A DNA stretch of 64,000 nucleotides from Phlebiopsis flavidoalba (GCA_035772785.1 JAOCPU010000044.1:1-64000); one strand, 5' to 3'; counted from the first letter of the stretch, positions 23,523 to 36,767 are shown. The notes: generated from the letters alone by a model not told the origin. Numbers and translations are program-made.

Positions 23523-26500
23523 TTTTAGATGACGGTGGCGGTGTAGTTTAAAGCTGGAAAAATTGCAGAAGAAAGGCCATAGCGTAGTAACCAGACCTGC
23601 ACTAATTTGCGTCGGCGAAGGTGATTGTCTGTTCATGGCTGTTGGTGTACCTTATAAGTTGCGGCTTTCGTTTCGCGCTACAAACAAAGGGTCCCCTGGA
23701 CTTTCTAGTAATCGTTCGGTTGCTTCTTAGTCACAGCCGCCCAAAGTGACCGAGCCACAAAACGTGATCCCGCTGCGAACTAGTTCGAGTGGATCCCCAC
23801 AACTTCCACAACATTGAAATTGTTGTCCATGTGGCTTGCTGACTTGGAGAAGTATACAACGTTCAGAGGATGTCACTTCGCTAGGAGCCGAAACTTGAAA
23901 CTAGGAACACAGTCGGCGTAACGCGATGCAAGTACACGTTACAAACCACAGAGTATATTTGGAGTCTAACAACCGGCGGATCCTGCACAGTTGCAAATTG
24001 TGCATATGCTGTAAGCAGTAGATTGTAGCACCAGCACTAGTCGGGCGATCGGCAGCGTCTGAAGGTTGTCCAGCGTGAGACGCAAAAATCCGAGAAGCAC
24101 GGGGGAGAAATTTCCTGGCGATGTCCACAATTCTGTCTAAGTCAAATGCAAAGCCAGCCCTATGTGGGATTGTTAATCAAGATATGATAGGAGACGCCGC
24201 TGTTAGTAGGCTCGATTTGCGCTCCGGAGACCATATTCCCCCAAAGGTTTTAAGAACTTCACGTCGAAATCGTGAAGTCGTTGTGCACCGGACGCGTAGC
24301 CGCGGCTCGACGTGACTATACTTAGCCCCTAGGTTGACCCTGTTATCCACGCGTTAACATGCCGATAGCGCGTATAATCGGGTTGTGGTGATTTCAGTCA
24401 ATTCGAGGTTCATGACAAGGATGGGCGGCGCGTAACGAGCAAATGCTACCTTAAACAGAGTCGTCCAGTACATGTACCCCGAGTGAGGTGTTGCCTGCTG
24501 CACTACACAAAGATTGACAAGACCGCCAACTTGTGTCATGAACTATAACATGTGCGACGGTGTATCAACCTTCGGTCGGGGTATACACATCATTCGGAAT
24601 TGACTTCAATTGACACGCGTGTGCCTAAAATATCACTATTAGTGGTGAGCATCTGAAAGCGAGTCGAAAAGAAGTTGAACGCACCGATATTCCGAAACCC
24701 CTAAATCCGCATCTACCCGCACCCGCTCTGAATACCGCACCCAGACATAGTTCCAAAATGCCCAGGGAAATACAAGGGCAGTCAGTGACGCTAATCTGCT
24801 GTGAATTGCACGCGGAAGATTAAAGGTAATAAAATCCGTTGAGGTATTGAGAATGAAATACATCGTGTGACATGCGACGCAAGACAAGAGAGCGGATGGA
24901 GGCACGGTGCTGTCACCTTTATTATCTAATAGGAGAAAGACCTCTACGCGGTCCAGACCGATTGGTAATAAGTTCTGTGAGGCCTACAGGATGCATTAGC
25001 ATAACATAGCTCCATCCCGTCTGCTGACGAGCCTCACCGATATCGTTGGTGTTGAATGGTACACTCCCACGAGTGTGCCAACAGTAGCGGCACGCAGGAG
25101 CCACGAGGACAGGGGGCCGAGGACGGGGAACTTCCGCTTGTGCAGGTAGTCGACAAGAATGGAGTCGAACTAGGTAACGGGCATTGAGTCTTCCTGATCA
25201 TACGACAGGTAGGGAGATATTTTGGCGCAATCAGACGAGGGACGAGTACGCGTGTATGCCGTTGACGCCACCCGCGATCAACAGTGAGTACTCACGCCAA
25301 TGTGACTGTGGACGACCAGGCTGCATTCCGAGGATTCCGTCAAGGAGTGGGTAGCTGGTGCCCGCTAGTAACGAATGTTGCGGCGGTCACGTATGAGGGG
25401 AGCAACGCGGCGGAAAGGAGACGCTCGAAAGCCCAGTGGTATGAGCCTGTGGACGCGTGAGGGCGTAGGGAAATGTCGTCGGCGTCGTCACCGGTAAAAC
25501 CCCTGTAGATGGCTAGGAGTGATTCGAGCTTAGCACATATTGCTTGAGTGAAGGCTTAACTCCGAAGGGGTCGACTCACGACCGCCGGGGACATATGCAT
25601 GATCTGAATGGGATTTCCTCACTGATTATTCCAGGTTCCTCAGCCATAAGTGCAATGCACGACGGAGACGACGACAACAGTAAAACGCGTGAAGAATGTC
25701 GGTCGCTTAGAGCTTGGCTAACCGCATCACGGCTATTGGTTCACGGTACCTTGGAGCGCGAGCGGTCTGACCCCACGACTGCGCACAACGGCGGAAGCCA
25801 TATTCTTGTTGACAAGCGAGCATGAGAGCGACGAGAGTTGAAGACATGATAGCCGTTTGGTAGTGAAGACTAAGGAGGACAGGAGCGGAGAGCGGGGAGG
25901 AGCACGGACGGACTCGTTCGGACCGGTAGCCGTGACGCACAATCACAAGCCCAGTCACCCAGTCAACACGAGGCGGTGTCACGCAAAGCTTGTTAATGCG
26001 CGCACGCCTCAGTGAGGCCAACTGCCACAAGTTAGGGTCATAAAAGCGGGGAAAATCATGGAAATTAATATCCAAAGCTTTGAGCACTTTGTGGGGAAAA
26101 ATTATTCAAAGACCGTCAAGCCACTGAATATCTGCTTTTTGTCACTTGGTGTACGGGGTAAACGAGGCTTACCGTTGTGAACCAATAAATATGCTCGCGC
26201 AGGTCCCACTCAAAATCCACCATTTCTAGACGCCCAAACACTTCACGTCCGCAGTTGGTTCTTTCTGCTGCTCAGAGCTTTCTTCCTGACCACTGTCTAT
26301 CTATTCACCGCTCACGTTCCCTTGCCTCAATCCATCAGTAGTGCTCGCCCTCTCGCCACAATCCTGAGCTACCCACCGGCCAATGGTTGCAACAACGTAG
26401 CCACGCAAGAGCCTCAATTTGTAGTTGGCAAACTTCTTGCAGGTCTTCTGACCCGTGCCGCAGACGCTCCTGGGGACTCTACTGAATGGGTGTGAACCAT

Positions 26501-26597
26501 CCGTCCATCATGAGTAAGTCTGTCTTACCGCATTAGCTATTTATTATGCTTATTGGCGTTGTAGATCTACCATTCTAAGCATAGATGGAGGCGCACG
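23523..26597. other. Long stretch without readable gene
   Basis: The left end carries the promoter of the minus-strand Zn2Cys6 gene (a TTATAAG-like site near 23652). From 23.9 to 26.1 kb nothing is recognisable. Positions 26250-26500 are more structured and C/T-rich; one plus-strand frame (WFFLLLRAFFLTTVYLFTAH onward to a TGA near 26497) stays open for about 83 codons without a Met, which may be chance within the COX promoter. Confidence 0.35.
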
Positions 26598-26604
26598 TAT
26601 AAAA
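26598..26604 (+). promoter_or_regulatory. TATA box of the cytochrome oxidase subunit gene
   Basis: TATAAAA 93 bases upstream of the ATG at 26691, followed by a C/T-rich leader. Confidence 0.6.
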
Positions 26605-26690
26605 ACATCCCATCGCCTCCTATCGTTCCCAGGACCGACTTTTGAACTTACATTCCACTCATCTCACCATCCTCGATACCAAGTTCAGTC

Positions 26691-27014
26691 ATGTCTCTGA
26701 CCCGCCTTTCGTCTTCGTCATGCGTAGCTCTCAGCTCACCGTCCAGAGGCGTGAGACATTCCAGTGGGCACCAGGGACCCGTTGCGTACTGATCTAGCCT
26801 CCTGGGATAACCCGAGCTGACCTTGCGCTCAGCATCTCCTCCTTCACGTACAAGAAGAGGACCGCATTCATCGGGAAACTTGCGGTATTTGTAACTGCAG
26901 GCTTCGGCCTCCCGTTTCTCTCACACCAGATACTCGCTGTAGTTCTCTGACGAAGACAATCGTATGCATACATCTCATAATCACTGCAGGAGCAAGTCGG
27001 CTGGCGCGGCTTGA
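26691..27014 (+). CDS. COX8: Cytochrome c oxidase subunit VIIc-like (yeast Cox8)
   Basis: Small nuclear-encoded inner-membrane subunit of respiratory complex IV. The ATG at 26691 opens MSLTRLSSSSCVALSSPSRG, a Ser/Arg-rich mitochondrial presequence without acidic residues, then VRHSSGHQGP. After a disrupted stretch comes SSFTYKKRTAFIGKLAVFVT and AGFGLPFLSHQ (26840-26925), matching the conserved LPFSYKNKTAF..K...F...GF..PF core of this subunit, which includes its one membrane helix. A short intron (GTAGTT near 26939 to CACTGCAG at 26989) precedes a last exon SKSAGAA with TGA at 27014. An in-frame stop near 26790 shows at least one indel or a missed intron. Confidence 0.8.
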
Positions 27015-27950
27015 GGAACATCTGTCACTGAGTTTTGTATTGACTGCTTGTAATGATAGACGCACTGTTGCTTGTACCATACGAGCTCGAAGACCCTGTG
27101 CGCGGTCTCATGCGGCTAGCGGATTCTGTATCACACGCGTAAGCCTAAATGTGGCACATCTGCCTGCCTCTTCTCGAAGTGCTAGAGAGTTGAGATGTGT
27201 CAGCACAATGCTTGAGGGTAACCGTAGGATCGTTTCTTTGTCACGGTTATTGTGAGCTCATTGCCGCTTTATGCAGTATCATGTTCGGAGAAATACGTCG
27301 ACGTCGAGTCTCATGACCCCCGAGTCGTTACGATATTCTTTCTGGCATGAAAAACGGCAGCATCGCTAATTCTGTGCCTTAAGTGAGTCGCTGGCCCGTC
27401 CGAAGTTGACAGTTCGAGCCCCTTCTCCTTTATAAACGATGCCATGCGCTTCACAACGTCCATCTCTTGTAGAAGCGTGACCCTATAACACCACTTGATC
27501 AATAACTCCCGACTCTCAACTCGCGACACACACGCGTTACATGTACACGTGGTTCTCGCGCGGAGGTGCGCTTAGCGCGGCCCCGTCGAGCCGCCAATCT
27601 CTTCGCGACCACGAACGGACAAGAACGCGTCCTTTCCTTCAACTTCGACCCATTCACCGCGAGCAAACCGTTAACCGACAAACAACTTACTTTTCCTCGA
27701 CTGCGTGAAGCTCAGTCATGAGGCTCGCTACTACCCACTTGCTCTGCAAAGCCTCGGCGCCCCGTCCACTTGCAATCAACATCAGAAAAAAAGGTAGCAA
27801 CACTGTGGTTCGACTAGGCACTCATATCACCTCTCCAGTCGACCCTGTGTTTGGTCTTCTAGCGGCATTGAGCCGTAGCAGTGAGCTCGGTTGTCACCTA
27901 ACATGGACTACTCGCGGTTACGCGTCAGGTTTCCGTGAGCCAAGCCCTGG
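27015..27950. other. Intergenic, promoter of the glucanase at right end
   Basis: Left part is the 3' flank of the COX gene, with no readable gene. From about 27720 the composition shifts to a fungal promoter ending in a TATA box. Confidence 0.4.
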
Positions 27951-27957
27951 TATAAAA
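27951..27957 (+). promoter_or_regulatory. TATA box of the GH5 gene
   Basis: TATAAAA 71 bases before the ATG at 28022, with a CAACCC-rich leader between. Confidence 0.65.
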
Positions 27958-28021
27958 CGCCAACGCGTTTGAGAGGACACCCTCAACCCAACCCAACCCT
28001 CACCCCCTGTACTCATACAAG

Positions 28022-30207
28022 ATGCACGCCCTCGCGGTGGCCACCACACTCTTTTCTTTTCTTTCTCTGGCCCTCGCTGGCATGCCCAGCAAAATCTATG
28101 GTACCAATCTAGGCTCATGGTTGGTTTTGGAAGCATGGATGCTGCCCGCAGGTCAGTAATACACGGCGCTTTGTTCTACTGTCGATACTGACAATGTATC
28201 TCAGAATGGGCAGCTATGGGCGGACAATCGTGCGATGACTGCTCGCAATGCATTGCTTCGGAATTGTAAGTGTCTCGCACAATATGATCCAATTATATGA
28301 TCTGATCGCATTTCTGTACTCAGTGCATTCGCTCAAGCATACCCTGATACCGTTGATCAAATCTTCAACAAACACTGGTCCGTAATTTTTTGCTCCATCA
28401 ACACGCATGTTGCTGAAACAATATTTCAGGGAGACCTGGTTCAACCAGGACGACGTGGATCAGCTTGTCGCTGCAGGCATCAACACCGTCCGAATCCCAG
28501 TAAGTTCTGATAACACATGTAGTCACATATACTTAGAGGGCCTTTAGCTGGATACTGGATTGTCGAGCCTCTCGTGAACAGGCAGACCGAGTTCTACCCC
28601 CGTGGTGGACTCAAGCAATTGGTGGGTTCGTTTCTGCTTATCACGTAGATGCATGATTTAACATGCTTTGCAGCAAAGAGGTCTGGGTCAGTTGAAAGCT
28701 GCTGGTATACAAGCCATCTTGGACCATCACGCTCTTCCTGGTGTCCAAACCGCTGGTCAGCAGTTTACAGGCAGGTGCACTTCAGACGTCGAGTTCTACG
28801 TAAGCATTCAGAGCGCTGTGCCGCGTACTCCATGGGTTCTGATTCTTTCTGTAGACCGACTACAACTATCACCGTGCACTCGTGTGGACTGCCGTTATGA
28901 CAACCCTTGCTCATCTGGACCCTAACTTTGGCTCCGTATTCTCTATCGAGGCGGTCAACGGTGAGCCCTTCGCGCATCGGTGCTCAGCGTCACACCGTCT
29001 AACTTTGATCGTAGAGCCAATCATGAATGCAGATCAGACTCCCGGATATGGAGGACTGTGAGCATCGTGTCTTGTTTGTCGGATTTGTTCTAAATGGATC
29101 GTTTAGTCCAACAAAACTTTGTGAAAGTCGTTCGTGCGGTCGAGCTGATTCTCGGTATCCCCGTCCCCGGAGAGCAGCTCTCACCAAGGTCACCACGTCT
29201 AACTTCACCTCCGCCATCACCGCAGTCACATCCTCTGCCAACCTCACTAGCATCTTCAATGACGAAGTCAAATCCGTTCTCAAGGATGCTGTTCCCATCT
29301 TGGTTCAAGTCGGATATCAACTCACCATACCCGCCATCTTCGATTTCAATTTAGCTTCCGCTCCTCTGCACAGCCAGCGCGAACCGCTTGTGACCAAGTA
29401 AGCTGTAGAGGACCGAGAAACGTCGAAGGTTTTTGTATTGACCCCTTCCTCATAGCTTTATGGACATCAACTGGCAGTACAACAACCCTGCTAACCCCGC
29501 AAACGCGGCAATCGGTCCTCAAGGCTATGACTAACCACTTGTACTATAGGTATGATCAGCCTATCCGATGTGCTTCGACCCGGTCTGATAGAATTTTCAT
29601 AGCTTTGGTGTATGTCTAGGGTCTGCGTACTTCGTGCTCATCATTGACATATCGCGCTTTTGCAGGGTGTTGCTGACCCGAACCCGGATGCTTACTTGAC
29701 CCCACAGTATCTGCAGTGAGTTTGCAGGTCGGAGTTCATGATTTGTCATATCTGAAAGATTTTGTAGACCTCCAGCGCGTCCAGGCGGACGCTGCCCTTG
29801 GCAACTCCCCGCTCTGGTTCGGAGAATGGGGTCTCCCCACTCAATTCAACGCCACGGATGAGTTCCTCAACCAGTGGGCTGACGCACAGAAGCTGGCGTA
29901 CAGCCAGGGCGCCGGTTGGATCGTAAGTTTCATTTGTACAGCCCCAAGAACTCTCCTTCATGGCATTTCTGTACAGTTCTGGAACTTCAAGGTTGAGATT
30001 TCAGAAGCAGCAGGAGACCTCGCACGCCAATGGTCAGTAGCAATCGGACTTACACGCTGTCCATCGTACCGATGTATTGACGCTCCTTTTAGGTCGTATT
30101 TCGAGGGGGGGCTGAAACTGGGGTACCTCACCCAAGATCCTTCCCAGGTGCACGATCCCCATGTCTGTGACCCATACAAGACCAACAACACGGGATCTGC
30201 GCAATGA
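28022..30207 (+). CDS. Secreted GH5 exo-beta-1,3-glucanase
   Basis: Glycoside hydrolase family 5 enzyme of the fungal glucan 1,3-beta-glucosidase type, acting outside the cell on beta-glucan, probably in cell-wall remodelling. The start ATG at 28022 gives MHALAVATTLFSFLSLALAG, a typical signal peptide, then MPSKIYGTNLGSWLVLEAWM. In order: DDCSQCIASE, ETWFNQDDVDQLVAAGINTV-RIP (28430-28500), YWIVEPLVNRQTEFYPRGGL, AAGIQAILDHHALPGVQ, SIEAVN|EPIMN with the acid/base Glu codon split by an intron near 28960-29013, GNSPLWFGEWGLPTQFN with the nucleophile Glu at 29824-29826, and EISEAAGDLARQWS. The stop is at 30207 after KTNNTGSAQ. Introns have clean GT..AG borders; one likely inserted base occurs near 29530 (GYD...HLYY). 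It is much less disrupted than its neighbours. Confidence 0.93.
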
Positions 30208-30783
30208 AGCTCGTCCAAGTGATTGTGTTTACTCAGTATTGGCTGATGTCCATTTTTCGGCATTTCCACCCGATTCCCAGACTGGCTTAATGAAGCTCCC
30301 AATTCCCACTTCTGCATAGTGCACGTCACTACAAACGCCGCGATAGCACATGCCTTTGCTGCTCCCCTAGCGCCTTCCGCTCCTTACATCTCACTGCTCG
30401 CCTAATCAAATCAAAGATATCTTTCGGGAGCAATGCTTCCTCAGCGAAATACATGGCCGGGCGCGAATCCACCGCTCCCTCGGCTACTCAAGTATCCACG
30501 GGTGAGTGCGTCTATGATCCGAGTATCCACAGGTGAGTGCGTCTATCCAAGAATCTCCCGACGTACCGCAACATCGCTCCCTTCAACTTGTTCGACCGGT
30601 CGGCAGTGCATAAGCACTCCGCTCGATTACTGAGTACTAAGGCTTCAACAACAGTCTTCTTGCCTAGGAACCCCGCGCTCGTTCCGACGATTGGGGCCTT
30701 GCTATGCCAGCTGGTCTTCGAAACGGGGCGCAGTAGCGTTTCGTCACCCAATCAGTATCGTTTTTAAAGCGAGACTTGTGGCA
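30208..30783. other. Intergenic between GH5 and BTB genes
   Basis: 3' flank of the glucanase, then C/T-rich sequence leading to the BTB gene start. It contains a short direct repeat (next entry) but no recognised gene. Confidence 0.45.
30491..30546. repeat. Tandem direct repeat, 31-base period
   Basis: The 25-base block at 30491-30515 recurs at 30522-30546 with one difference (G versus A at the tenth base), separated by six bases. Each copy contains GGTGAGTGC, which resembles a 5' splice donor. It is a local duplication upstream of the first BTB gene. Confidence 0.85.
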
Positions 30784-31949
30784 ATGGCCTTCATCAACCT
30801 CTCGCCACCCGCCCTACACCACATCGCATCGAGACGATCGACAACATGGCTCGCAACATGGCTGGCAGGACACGGTCCCCAACGCAACGTGTACAACAGC
30901 GGATACACCCCTGCAAACCCCCCCTTTCAACCAGTCTGTAACAGCGGATTGGTTGATACGCACTCAGGATTCCGTCGAATTCTATGTCCATTCCCAGACA
31001 CTCTTGTCTGCCTCTTCGGGTCCGAGACAAGAGTGGATCCGCGCGTTCCCAGTACGGGACTGTCAAGGAGTTACGAGGGCAGGAGGCTCTCAACCTATGA
31101 TCGATGACAAGAAACGATCCATCTCATATGTTGCAGAAAAGAGCGATGTCTTCGACTTCCTCTTACGTCTGCTAATCCCTCAACTCGCGGCCAAACCATT
31201 CCAAACGTCGCAGTGGCCTTCCAGGTACTTGCAGCTGCGCGTAAGTACGGCTTCAAGACCGCTGAAGAGGGCGTAAAGCAGCAAATGCCGCTGCTGGCCG
31301 AGGAGAACCCCCTGGGCATGTATGCTCTCGCGGTAAAATCCAAGCTTCCAGATCTGACCTCTCTGGCTGCCAAAGCCACCCTTGGCCGGGACATGAAACT
31401 TCCTAGCCATGGGTGTTCGCGAACTAGAAGATCTTCCAGCAACCGCGTACCATGACCTTTTGACCTTCCAAAGGTCCTGCGCCGCAGATGCGTTCACACT
31501 GGTCGATGACTTGTCATGGCTGAAGGAAATTGCCGTTCAGAGAGAACTGGAAGCCTTGCTTTGGTTATTGCCGTGACCCGAATTGCAGGACACCCGGGCG
31601 GGGTAATGGGCAGGATGGTTCAATACCTATCTTTGCATTTTGAAGAAAGCACTCTCAAGTAATCCCACCGCCAAGACCATGAGCTACATAGCCGTGACCG
31701 GCGACGCGATAGCCCAGATATGGGGTGCCATAATTGCGGAAGTCGTGCAAAGGCTGATCTGCAAAAGTTTTGATCAGTCCGTTGCTCTACAGTTGCGGAG
31801 GAAGGTTGATGACGGGTACGCACGGCGCGCCTTCTCTAGACACTTCTGTCATAACTAATTACGTTTGCTGCAGCGGGAGTTTATCTTCGGAGGGGTATTC
31901 TAGTCTCACTGTTCAAGAAAGTTCCTTGCCGCTACCAAGTCCTCAGTAA
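30784..31949 (+). CDS. BTB/POZ domain protein 1
   Basis: Agaricomycete BTB protein of unknown target; BTB domains dimerise and often bind cullin 3. After a disrupted N-terminus the BTB core reads ADWLIRTQDSVEFYVHSQTL near 30945-31005, then ISYVAEKSDVFDFLLRLL near 31120-31175 and VAFQVLAAARKYGFKTAEEG near 31210-31270. A helical region follows (NPLGMYALAVKSKLPDLTSL near 31309-31368; ELEDLPATAYHDLLTFQRSC near 31418-31480). The C-terminal part has DAFTLVDDLSWLK, WFNTYL, KALSSNPTAKTM, then CHNCGSRAKADLQKF near 31720-31760, the CxxC motif shared with the other two BTB proteins here. A last exon after CTGCAG near 31874 ends at a TAA at 31949. Frame changes occur near 31070, 31210 and 31410. Confidence 0.8.
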
Positions 31950-33642
31950 GTACTACGGAGACATGTCCTATGAATGCACGTCTTAGGCAAAAGCTTGCGC
32001 TCATTCGTCTTCTCTTGGTAGATTGAAATGTGCTTTGCAGTCCCCTGTTGAGGAGTGATATCCGCAGATTTGCATGTTCATGATGTTTGTCATATTTTCC
32101 GTTATCCGTATATTTTGCACCATTCTTCATATCATACTAGCCCCTATACCGTAGTAGCGTTCCCTCTGACACCGGTTAAAATGCGTTATGTATGACCTTC
32201 ATGCGTGTCCTTCGTGCCACCCCCTGATATTGGTAACACACACGCTCGGTGATATATCTGTGGAATGCCTACTGGTTACACCCAGGTGCCTACTCGATTT
32301 TGTAGTATAGCGATCTATATTCTGTTTTCTCCGAATCGAATGGACTAGGCGGATACCGGCGCTGTACGCCACCATAGTCATGCATTGCCGACCCAAGCGC
32401 AAAAATCGTTAGGGTCCGTTCGGCGCACTCTCGTAAGGGACCCGTTATCGCCAGGAATGGCATCGCCCGAAGTTTAGCCGGCTCACGCTTTGTCACCCGA
32501 TCACAAGAGTGACATTCAGCGCCTAATTCCCTCATTCTTATCCCTTCTGCGAGCCGATTTCCGTCCTCTCACGGGTTTTTGGAACTTGACGCGGGAGAGT
32601 TCGTCATTGGTTTCGAGTCTCTACCTTGCTAATGGTAGAAAGTATAGTCCTTCTGTACTTCAGTTACAAAAACTTTCATTATGAGGAGGAAAGGAAGGGG
32701 GTCTGGAACTACCACAGCGCTCACGCGGCAGGTAAGTAACGGTGAGTTGACATCAATACAACGTTCGTTGTGACTCGCATCAAAACCATCTGAAACGCAG
32801 TAAGAGTGTCAGGCGCGCTAAGCATCAGTCACACGGCATAAACAATCTCAGTCACTGTGACGGAGATACCACGAGACTCGTGCTACAGGGCCCTTACGAG
32901 TGCAACGAACGGAGCTTAGCGTGTGAACTGCACGCCCGCCGTCAAGTGCAACCTCAGACAACAAATTCAAGTTAGTTATCGTCGCTGACTTCGTCACCCG
33001 AGCGTCAGTGACTTTGCCGCCAACAAACGAGGCGACGGGTCACGACTGCGAACGCAAACAGACCTCGGTATCAAAGCCTCAGCTCGCTTTGCCGCATATA
33101 TGGCGCTACATACCCAATTGATACAATAGCCTCGCATTTTCTCGTCCCGCCCGAGCAGCTGTATACTAGGCTATGCTCCAGTCGGGTAGTTCTGGGCGTA
33201 TGACGCATTCTATGGCGCTTTCGTCTAATCGGATACATGTGCTGTGCTGGAATCATAGTGCTAACGGAGTTCCTGAACGCCTAACTCCGGCAACAGCAAC
33301 ACACGAGCCAGCTCTGCTTTGATGAAACAAGTCAAAACAATTCCTCGAGGACGCTCGCGCTTCCGAAGGCACAAACGTTCGCGAGTACCCAGGTAAGCGG
33401 GTATAATAGGGGTGGAATGTACATATGTGAAGATATTGACCCTTCACGTGCCATTCACCGACTACGTCCTGGACGGGAAAAGAAACGTGATGTGCGAGTG
33501 AACACGCGGAACTGGTAATCGGCCTAGGGAATGCGCGTGGCGGTTTGTATATCCTTGCACTACTTAAAAAGCAGGTCGTCCGCACTATAACCCTCTCGCC
33601 AATAGTCACGTGGCGTACCTACTACCATCACACAGCACCGCC
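31950..33642. other. Long stretch without readable gene
   Basis: No motif, tRNA or credible spliced frame was found. The last 100 bases before 33643 have a TTAAAAA site and C-rich leader suited to the BTB gene that follows. Confidence 0.35.
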
Positions 33643-34793
33643 ATGGCTTTCGACTCTTCATCCCGGCGCCGCAGTGATGGGGTGCCATCCAAACAGTATA
33701 CATGCGCAGCTGAGCCGTTCAATGCGGCGCATGCTGACATGATTATCCGAAGTAGCGACCTCGTAGAGTTCAGGGTACACAGGTCCATACTCACTGTGAG
33801 CTCGCCACAGTGGGAAGCGACTATTCTCTCCATGCAGAATACCTTGCAAGAAGACCGACATGGTCGCCTCATCATGAGCGTAGGCGAGGACAGTAGCACG
33901 TTGGACGTGGTCCTACGAATCATTTATCCTACCGACTCACCACCGATCGACACCGTCTTCGAGGCGTTCGCCGTGCTTGAGGCAGCGCGGAAATACGAAA
34001 TAGTCCACGCCATCCAAAACCCGCGGAAGAAATCCAGTTGCACATTTGCTGAGGCGTGATTCGCGGTGCGAGTGTACGCGTGCTGGCGGCACAAGCAGCG
34101 AATTGGGAGCACGATATGCTGACGTGCAGCATTTGCGCGCACTGTGTCCATCCGATTCCAGGAGATATAAATGTCCAGGAAACGGGAGGATATCCGCGCC
34201 GGGCCTGTTTGTACTTTCGAGGCTAACTAGCCTATCACGCGACAATGCGTGAAAAGTTGCCGTAGGCCGAGGCAGCTCCCTGAACACAGGGGGACGGGTT
34301 GATTAGGATTCGTGATGGGAGGAGCCTTGCAGCTGGAAGAAGAGTTGGTTAGCCTTGCTGGGTGTCTGCTCCAACCCCCGCAAGCTGGGTTACGGAAATT
34401 GAATCAGCTGACCAGCCATCACCAAGATGTCCTTGGTCCCTGCCTCCGTGATACACAGTTTCGGCAGATGTTACCGACCAATCTGTCCCGAATCAAACCC
34501 AGGAGCAAATGGCATGGAGAAGAACCCTGTCATTGATTGTAGCGCGAGTCTAGTCGTCCGGGCAGCTACATGTCCGCACTTGGCAGGGCGTAATGCCGCC
34601 TCAGGCTGACGCTACGCCACGCGTGAGATTAGAGACTCACGAGGGGGCGGCGCTTCAAATCTTAGACTTGTTAGGAGATGAGATCGAAATGAAAGTAGAA
34701 GACGTGAGCCATTACGCTCTGGAAGCTTCGTGTATCCTCGAGGACTATAACACGCTACCCAGACACCCCATGATTCAGCTTGAGATTAAATGA
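33643..34793 (+). CDS. BTB/POZ domain protein 2
   Basis: The start ATG at 33643 in a CACCGCCATGGC context opens MAFDSSSRRRSDGVPSKQYT and an uninterrupted BTB domain: NAAHADMIIRSSDLVEFRVH (33721-33780), ILTVSSPQWEATIL, LIMSVGEDSSTLDVVLRIIY and FEAFAVLEAARKYEIVHAIQ (33959-34018), in frame to 34059. Beyond that the frame breaks. Remnants of the family C-terminal half are readable: AAQANWEHDML near 34085-34120, INVQE, and then VRAATCPHLAGRNAA near 34556-34605 (family CPxC) and LQILDLLGDEIEMKVEDVS near 34651-34710. The gene therefore spans about 1.1 kb, and only its first third is clean. The end at 34793 is the next in-frame stop and is approximate. It shares architecture with the genes at 30.8 and 60.9 kb. 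Confidence 0.78.
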
Positions 34794-36767
34794 GCCACTA
34801 ATACTATCAGTCTTCTCACCGACATCAAAGTCAACCATAAGGTCGGAGGATTTCGATGCGTTCGTCGCAACGGTAACGTAAGTGCTAACTCCTACCTTCA
34901 TGGTCTTGGGAAGTGATTACTCTCGTGTGAACATGGTTCTGGGTCGTCTGGATTGTATAAGTATTGTGTCGATATTGTGAGCATGGGTTCGTGGACTATG
35001 TATCTTAGTATCAGTACGACGAAGATGCATGGGGCAGCAGCTATAGAATGTGTAACAGTATGTACCTTGTCGCGGGTATGTTGTATAGTATTTAGCCAGC
35101 AGTGAGTATGACTACGCTAGTCAAATGTCTCACTAGCCTTGTAATGATGACTCATTGCTGCGTCCACCCTCGTACAGTTTCCAGTTCTTGCATAGAGGAC
35201 ACATGCTGATCCATGAGTGTTTAGGTTGGAATGCGAAAATCGTCCTGCGGGACGTCGACAAGGTACTTGCGTACAAGACATGTGAAAACAAAGGCGTCAA
35301 AACATAGAATATCGAGGCGGTCCACAGGATAGCAGCACGCGTCCGTCTGTATCAGTCTTGGTAGATAAGACGGAATCTCAGATTAGCTGAGGCCTGACAT
35401 AAGATAATCCGCTTGGCAAACGTCAGATAAACGCCTACGTTTTCCTCTACTAACGTTGCTTTCCGCCAGGTTGTGCTTCAACTTGAACACCCCCTCCCAA
35501 CAGCCGTCCTGAGGGTACGCCCCCCAACGCTAACGCCTCTACTTCACGACGATCATACTAACACTGCTTTAGTCAACATTAATGTCCTCGAATATCCTGA
35601 ACTGGCTCAAAAACCCCGCAGGAATGAAGCTATAGGGCTCGTATACGAAGCAATGGGGGCCTTAAGGGGTCTCCTGATATTTTCTTCATAATCACCAACC
35701 TCCTACCATTGCCTTCTCCGTGGTCTGCACAATAGTACGCCTACTTTGGGGGGAACGAAGGTATTTTGATCATGATGGGTCTTGGTGGAAGTGGCTCTGC
35801 GTATTCGGTATGTTTGTCTCGACACATATTCTGGCTGGAACTAGTTCAATTCCAGTTGTCTATGTGTAACTCCTCCAGAACTTTTCGTATGGGAGTTCTA
35901 GGTCTTGAACGTGCTACTGCATACAACTTCATACGCGCTTCAGTATCCCCCCACGGCTCATGCTCCTGGCCGCCTAGCACCATCCGAACGTCGATACAAG
36001 CTCAACCAATCGTAACGCCTGCTACACAAGTGCGGCCACCGGCCATGGAGGCGTCTCCTTGAGCGGCCGGTTTGCCGGCGCAACTACACCATGGTAAAAT
36101 GTAACTACTGGTTCGCGGGACAGCAAAATAGAGACGATCTAACGTCTCTTACTAACTCTGGGGTGGAGTTCTCAGGCAATCGATGTCACGGCAAAGCGCA
36201 CAACAAGTCGTTTGCGTCGTGGGGCGGGGAGAGTCTAAGAACCTTATAGCGCCTCTTCTTCACCACTCATCGGCGCCATCCGTAAAGGTCATGCGTGACC
36301 GCTGTATTATTCGAAAAACACCGGTTGACGCGTCGAGTCGTTTTGCTAGCCTAGCAAGACGTCCATCGGGCTTTGTAGATCATTAAGGCCCGTTGTTCGC
36401 GCTTTCGCGCAATGCGCAACATGTCAGGGGCACGGGGACGACCTTGAGGCAGCATACGCTGGGGGAAGCACAGGGACGAGAGAAGCGTGGCGGCCGTAAG
36501 TGCAAGCCTGTCTCAGTTTCCATCGGAGAGGTCTCAAGGGTCGCAGTGATCTAACTAAAGCTGTAAGAAAAACAGGTGCAGTTCGATGAGAACTCTTGAC
36601 AAGACTGACACGAAAGCACAGCGTAGACGGGATGGAACGATTAGTATCGGTACATACCCATTTGCTTGTGTGTTGATTTTACATTAGCACGTCAGGACCT
36701 ATGGCGGCGCAGAGAAATCGGGAACAGTTGCCCATGGTGGGTCTGGTGCCACATGGTATACTCATCA
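34794..36767. other. Stretch without readable gene
   Basis: 34870-35110 is T/G-rich with repeated GTAT/TGTAT words, as in fungal 3' flanks and terminators. From 35.2 to 36.7 kb nothing is recognisable on either strand. Since the neighbouring TGS1 tail is only legible by frame hopping, a degraded gene here cannot be excluded. Confidence 0.35.
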
